Shown piece after piece: positions 62,389 through 64,000 of a DNA stretch of 64,000 nt (within the stretch, counting starts at the first letter, position 1; the number at the start of each line of letters is the position of its first letter). The notes beneath the pieces are model-generated. The model saw nothing but the letters and a program-made list of their open reading frames with translations, did no database searches and was not told the origin of the DNA. The stretch spans positions 1 to 64,000 of the forward strand of contig NZ_CAMLJP010000003.1 in assembly GCF_946480385.1 (NCBI RefSeq), given 5' to 3'. This DNA is from an uncultured Azospirillum sp. Lineage in GTDB: Bacteria; Pseudomonadota; Alphaproteobacteria; Azospirillales; Azospirillaceae. Both the position numbers and the translations under genes were made by a program.

Positions 62389-62967
62389 TTACTGGATGGT
62401 GGTCGAGGTCTTCACCCCCAGGATGTTGTCGATCTTCGCGGCCTGCTCGGCAGTCACCGGCTTGCCGCCGATGGTGGCGAGCTGCTGCCGCGCCTCGGCC
62501 ACAGCCTTGTCGCGGGCGGCGCTGTCCTTCAGCGCATGGGCGGCCAGCATCTGCTCGTGATACTTGCCGAGCTGGACCGTCAACTGCTCGGTCGGCTTGG
62601 CGCCCAGTTCCTTGGCGACGGCATCGGCCTGAGTCTTGGTCACCTCGGCCTTCGGAGTCGCGGCGACCTGTTCATGCTTGGTCTTGCCGGCATCGGCCTT
62701 GGTGGCGTCAGCCTTGGTCGCGTCGGCTTTGGGGGCCTCGTGCTTGGTGGCCTCGGTCTTGGTGACGGCCTTCTGGTCGGCTTTCTGCTCGACCTTCGGC
62801 GCAGTCGTGGTGGAGTCGGTCGTCGCGGCGGGAGTCGACGTGGCCGGGGCGGCCGGAGCGACCGTTGCCGCACCCGCGCTCAGCACGGGGGCGGTCGCCA
62901 TCAGGGCGACAAACGCAAAGGTCGAAACTGACGAGCGGATACGCGACCCAAAGACGGTGCCGGACAT
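62389..62967 (-). CDS. Secreted Ala/Lys/Thr-rich protein with the same C-terminal module
   Basis: A 192-residue protein with a signal peptide (SSVSTFAFVALMATAPVLSA) and a Lys/Ala/Thr/Asp-rich middle with near-repeats (KADATKADATKADAGKTKHE). The C-terminal 80 residues (QADAVAKELGAKP, LGKYHEQMLAAHAL, RQQLATIGGKPVTAEQAAKI, DNILGV) align with the end of the protein at 57494-58102. The variable linkers differ completely in composition (Lys/Ala here, Gly/His there). It is divergent from hisS. Function is unknown; a periplasmic location is predicted. Confidence 0.72.
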   Translation of the reverse strand: MSGTVFGSRIRSSVSTFAFVALMATAPVLSAGAATVAPAAPATSTPAATTDSTTTAPKVEQKADQKAVTKTEATKHEAPKADATKADATKADAGKTKHEQVAATPKAEVTKTQADAVAKELGAKPTEQLTVQLGKYHEQMLAAHALKDSAARDKAVAEARQQLATIGGKPVTAEQAAKIDNILGVKTSTTIQ

Positions 62968-63160
62968 TTTGTTTCTCCATTTCGGTGAGCGATCCTCGTT
63001 GCGGGATCGTGCTTAGATGAACGCGGCCCCGCTGCCGTTCATTCCATGCCCTTCCAAAAAATTTTCGCGTCCACCGAAAAATCTTCTCCTCCTGATGACG
63101 GGGCCGGCGAAAGGGGCTAGAAAACGCACGCTTTTCCTATCCAAGCGCGGACCCTCTCCG

Positions 63161-64000
63161 ATGAGCCTGATCACGCCCCGCACCCCGCCCGGAACGATGG
63201 AGCTGCTGCCGCGCCAGCAGGTGGCCTTCCAGCGCATGCTGGACACCATCCGCCGCGGCTACGAGCGGTTCGGCTTCGTCCCCGTCGAAACCCCGGTGTT
63301 CGAGACGGTCGACACGCTGCTGACCAAGTCGGGCGGCGAGACGGAGAAGCAGGTCTATTTCGTCCAGTCGACCGGGGCCATCCAGCAGGGCAACAAGCCG
63401 GAGCTGGCGCTGCGCTTCGACCTGACGGTGCCGCTCGCCCGCTATGTGGCGGAGCATGAGCGCGACCTCGCCTTCCCCTTCCGCCGCTACCAGATCCAGC
63501 GGGTCTACCGCGGCGAGCGGGCGCAGCGCGGGCGCTTCCGCGAATTTTACCAGTGCGACATCGACGTGATCGGCAAGGACAGCCTGTCCGCCCATTACGA
63601 CGCCGAGATCCCGGCGGTGATCCACCATGTCTTCACCGAGCTGAACTTCGGCGGCTTCACCATCAACGTGAACAACCGCAAGATCCTGCTGGGACTGCTC
63701 GACGGTCTGGGCGTCGCCGACGCCGACACCCGCGTCCTGGTTCTGCGCGAGATCGACAAGCTGGACAAGATCGGCCAGGACAAGGTGCGCGCCAGCCTGC
63801 TGGGCCTCTGCGTGACCGAGCATGCCGCCGACACCATCCTGTCGCTGATCGCCATGAAGGGCAGCAACGCCGAGACGCTGGCGGCGCTGGGCGCGCTCGA
63901 CATCGAGAACGCCATCTTCCGCGAAGGCGTCGGCGAGCTGACCACCGTCATCGAGGGCCTCAGGGCCTTCCAGGTGCCGGAAGGGACGGTGCGCATCAAC
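63161..64000 (+). CDS. hisS: Histidyl-tRNA synthetase, N-terminal part (runs off the window)
   Basis: The frame from ATG 63161 stays open to the last base, giving 280 codons of a class II aminoacyl-tRNA synthetase. The N-terminus [20 protein letters not shown], motif 1 region ([15 protein letters not shown]), [30 protein letters not shown] and motif 2 ([20 protein letters not shown]) identify HisRS. Motif 3 and the anticodon domain lie to the right of the window. It is divergent from the second secreted-protein gene across 193 bases, which should hold both promoters. Confidence 0.95.
   Translation, partial: MSLITPRTPPGTMELLPRQQVAFQRMLDTIRRGYERFGFVPVETPVFETVDTLLTKSGGETEKQVYFVQSTGAIQQGNKPELALRFDLTVPLARYVAEHERDLAFPFRRYQIQRVYRGERAQRGRFREFYQCDIDVIGKDSLSAHYDAEIPAVIHHVFTELNFGGFTINVNNRKILLGLLDGLGVADADTRVLVLREIDKLDKIGQDKVRASLLGLCVTEHAADTILSLIAMKGSNAETLAALGALDIENAIFREGVGELTTVIEGLRAFQVPEGTVRIN

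Overview
The window reads as a stretch of chromosome from a GC-rich alphaproteobacterium, most likely Azospirillum or a close relative in the Rhodospirillales. The reasons are the very high GC content, the alphaproteobacterial types of RecN-BamD, DUF2125, CheZ and PyrC, a soluble two-PAS chemoreceptor built like Azospirillum AerC, and an orphan LuxR-type response regulator resembling FlcA. No rRNA, tRNA, CRISPR array, insertion sequence or prophage was recognised. Most of the window is housekeeping genes with short intergenic gaps.

Left part (1-13700): the end of a ligase-associated DNA-damage helicase is coupled to its phosphoesterase, followed by a DNA photolyase. A zinc-control pair follows (Zur with a putative Zur box at its own promoter, then a His-rich COG0523 GTPase). 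Next come an M1 peptidase, a Cache chemoreceptor, a ChaC-like cyclotransferase, a DUF2125 protein, a class II glutamine amidotransferase and a response-regulator/histidine-kinase hybrid.

13700-29900: holC-pepA, rsmB, mltA with a GNAT gene, a SpoU RNA methyltransferase, a bacteriophytochrome kinase, nudK, a LysR regulator, recN-bamD, and a chemotaxis signal-termination cluster cheY / CheZ-like / cheZ. The middle CheZ-like protein carries five copies of a motif resembling the CheY-binding end of FliM.

30000-47500: an aminopeptidase P, a TerB-like protein, prmA, an unknown 398-residue protein, and a UvrD/PcrA helicase interrupted in helicase motif III by a 367-residue intein. Two NarL-type response regulators, an alpha/beta-hydrolase relative without its nucleophile, small unknown and membrane proteins, a DUF3095 protein, a PilZ-like protein and mutL follow. 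A broken higBA toxin-antitoxin remnant sits directly behind mutL.

47500-64000: an NAD(P)-binding protein divergent from an HxlR regulator, a GH13 trehalose-synthase-like enzyme, an oxalate/formate-type transporter preceded by a structured 650-base leader region, rluB-rsmD, tadA, the AerC-like receptor with a tandemly duplicated PAS domain, two secreted proteins sharing a C-terminal module and flanking purD / xseA / pyrC, and the first 280 codons of hisS, cut by the right edge.

The most noteworthy observations are the intein with its unclassified middle region and the odd codon use of the host gene next to it, the multivalent CheZ-like protein, the terminator/anti-terminator-like structure upstream of the oxlT-like gene, the frameshifted higA whose stop and restart codons overlap, and a pair of long intergenic palindromes of shared architecture.
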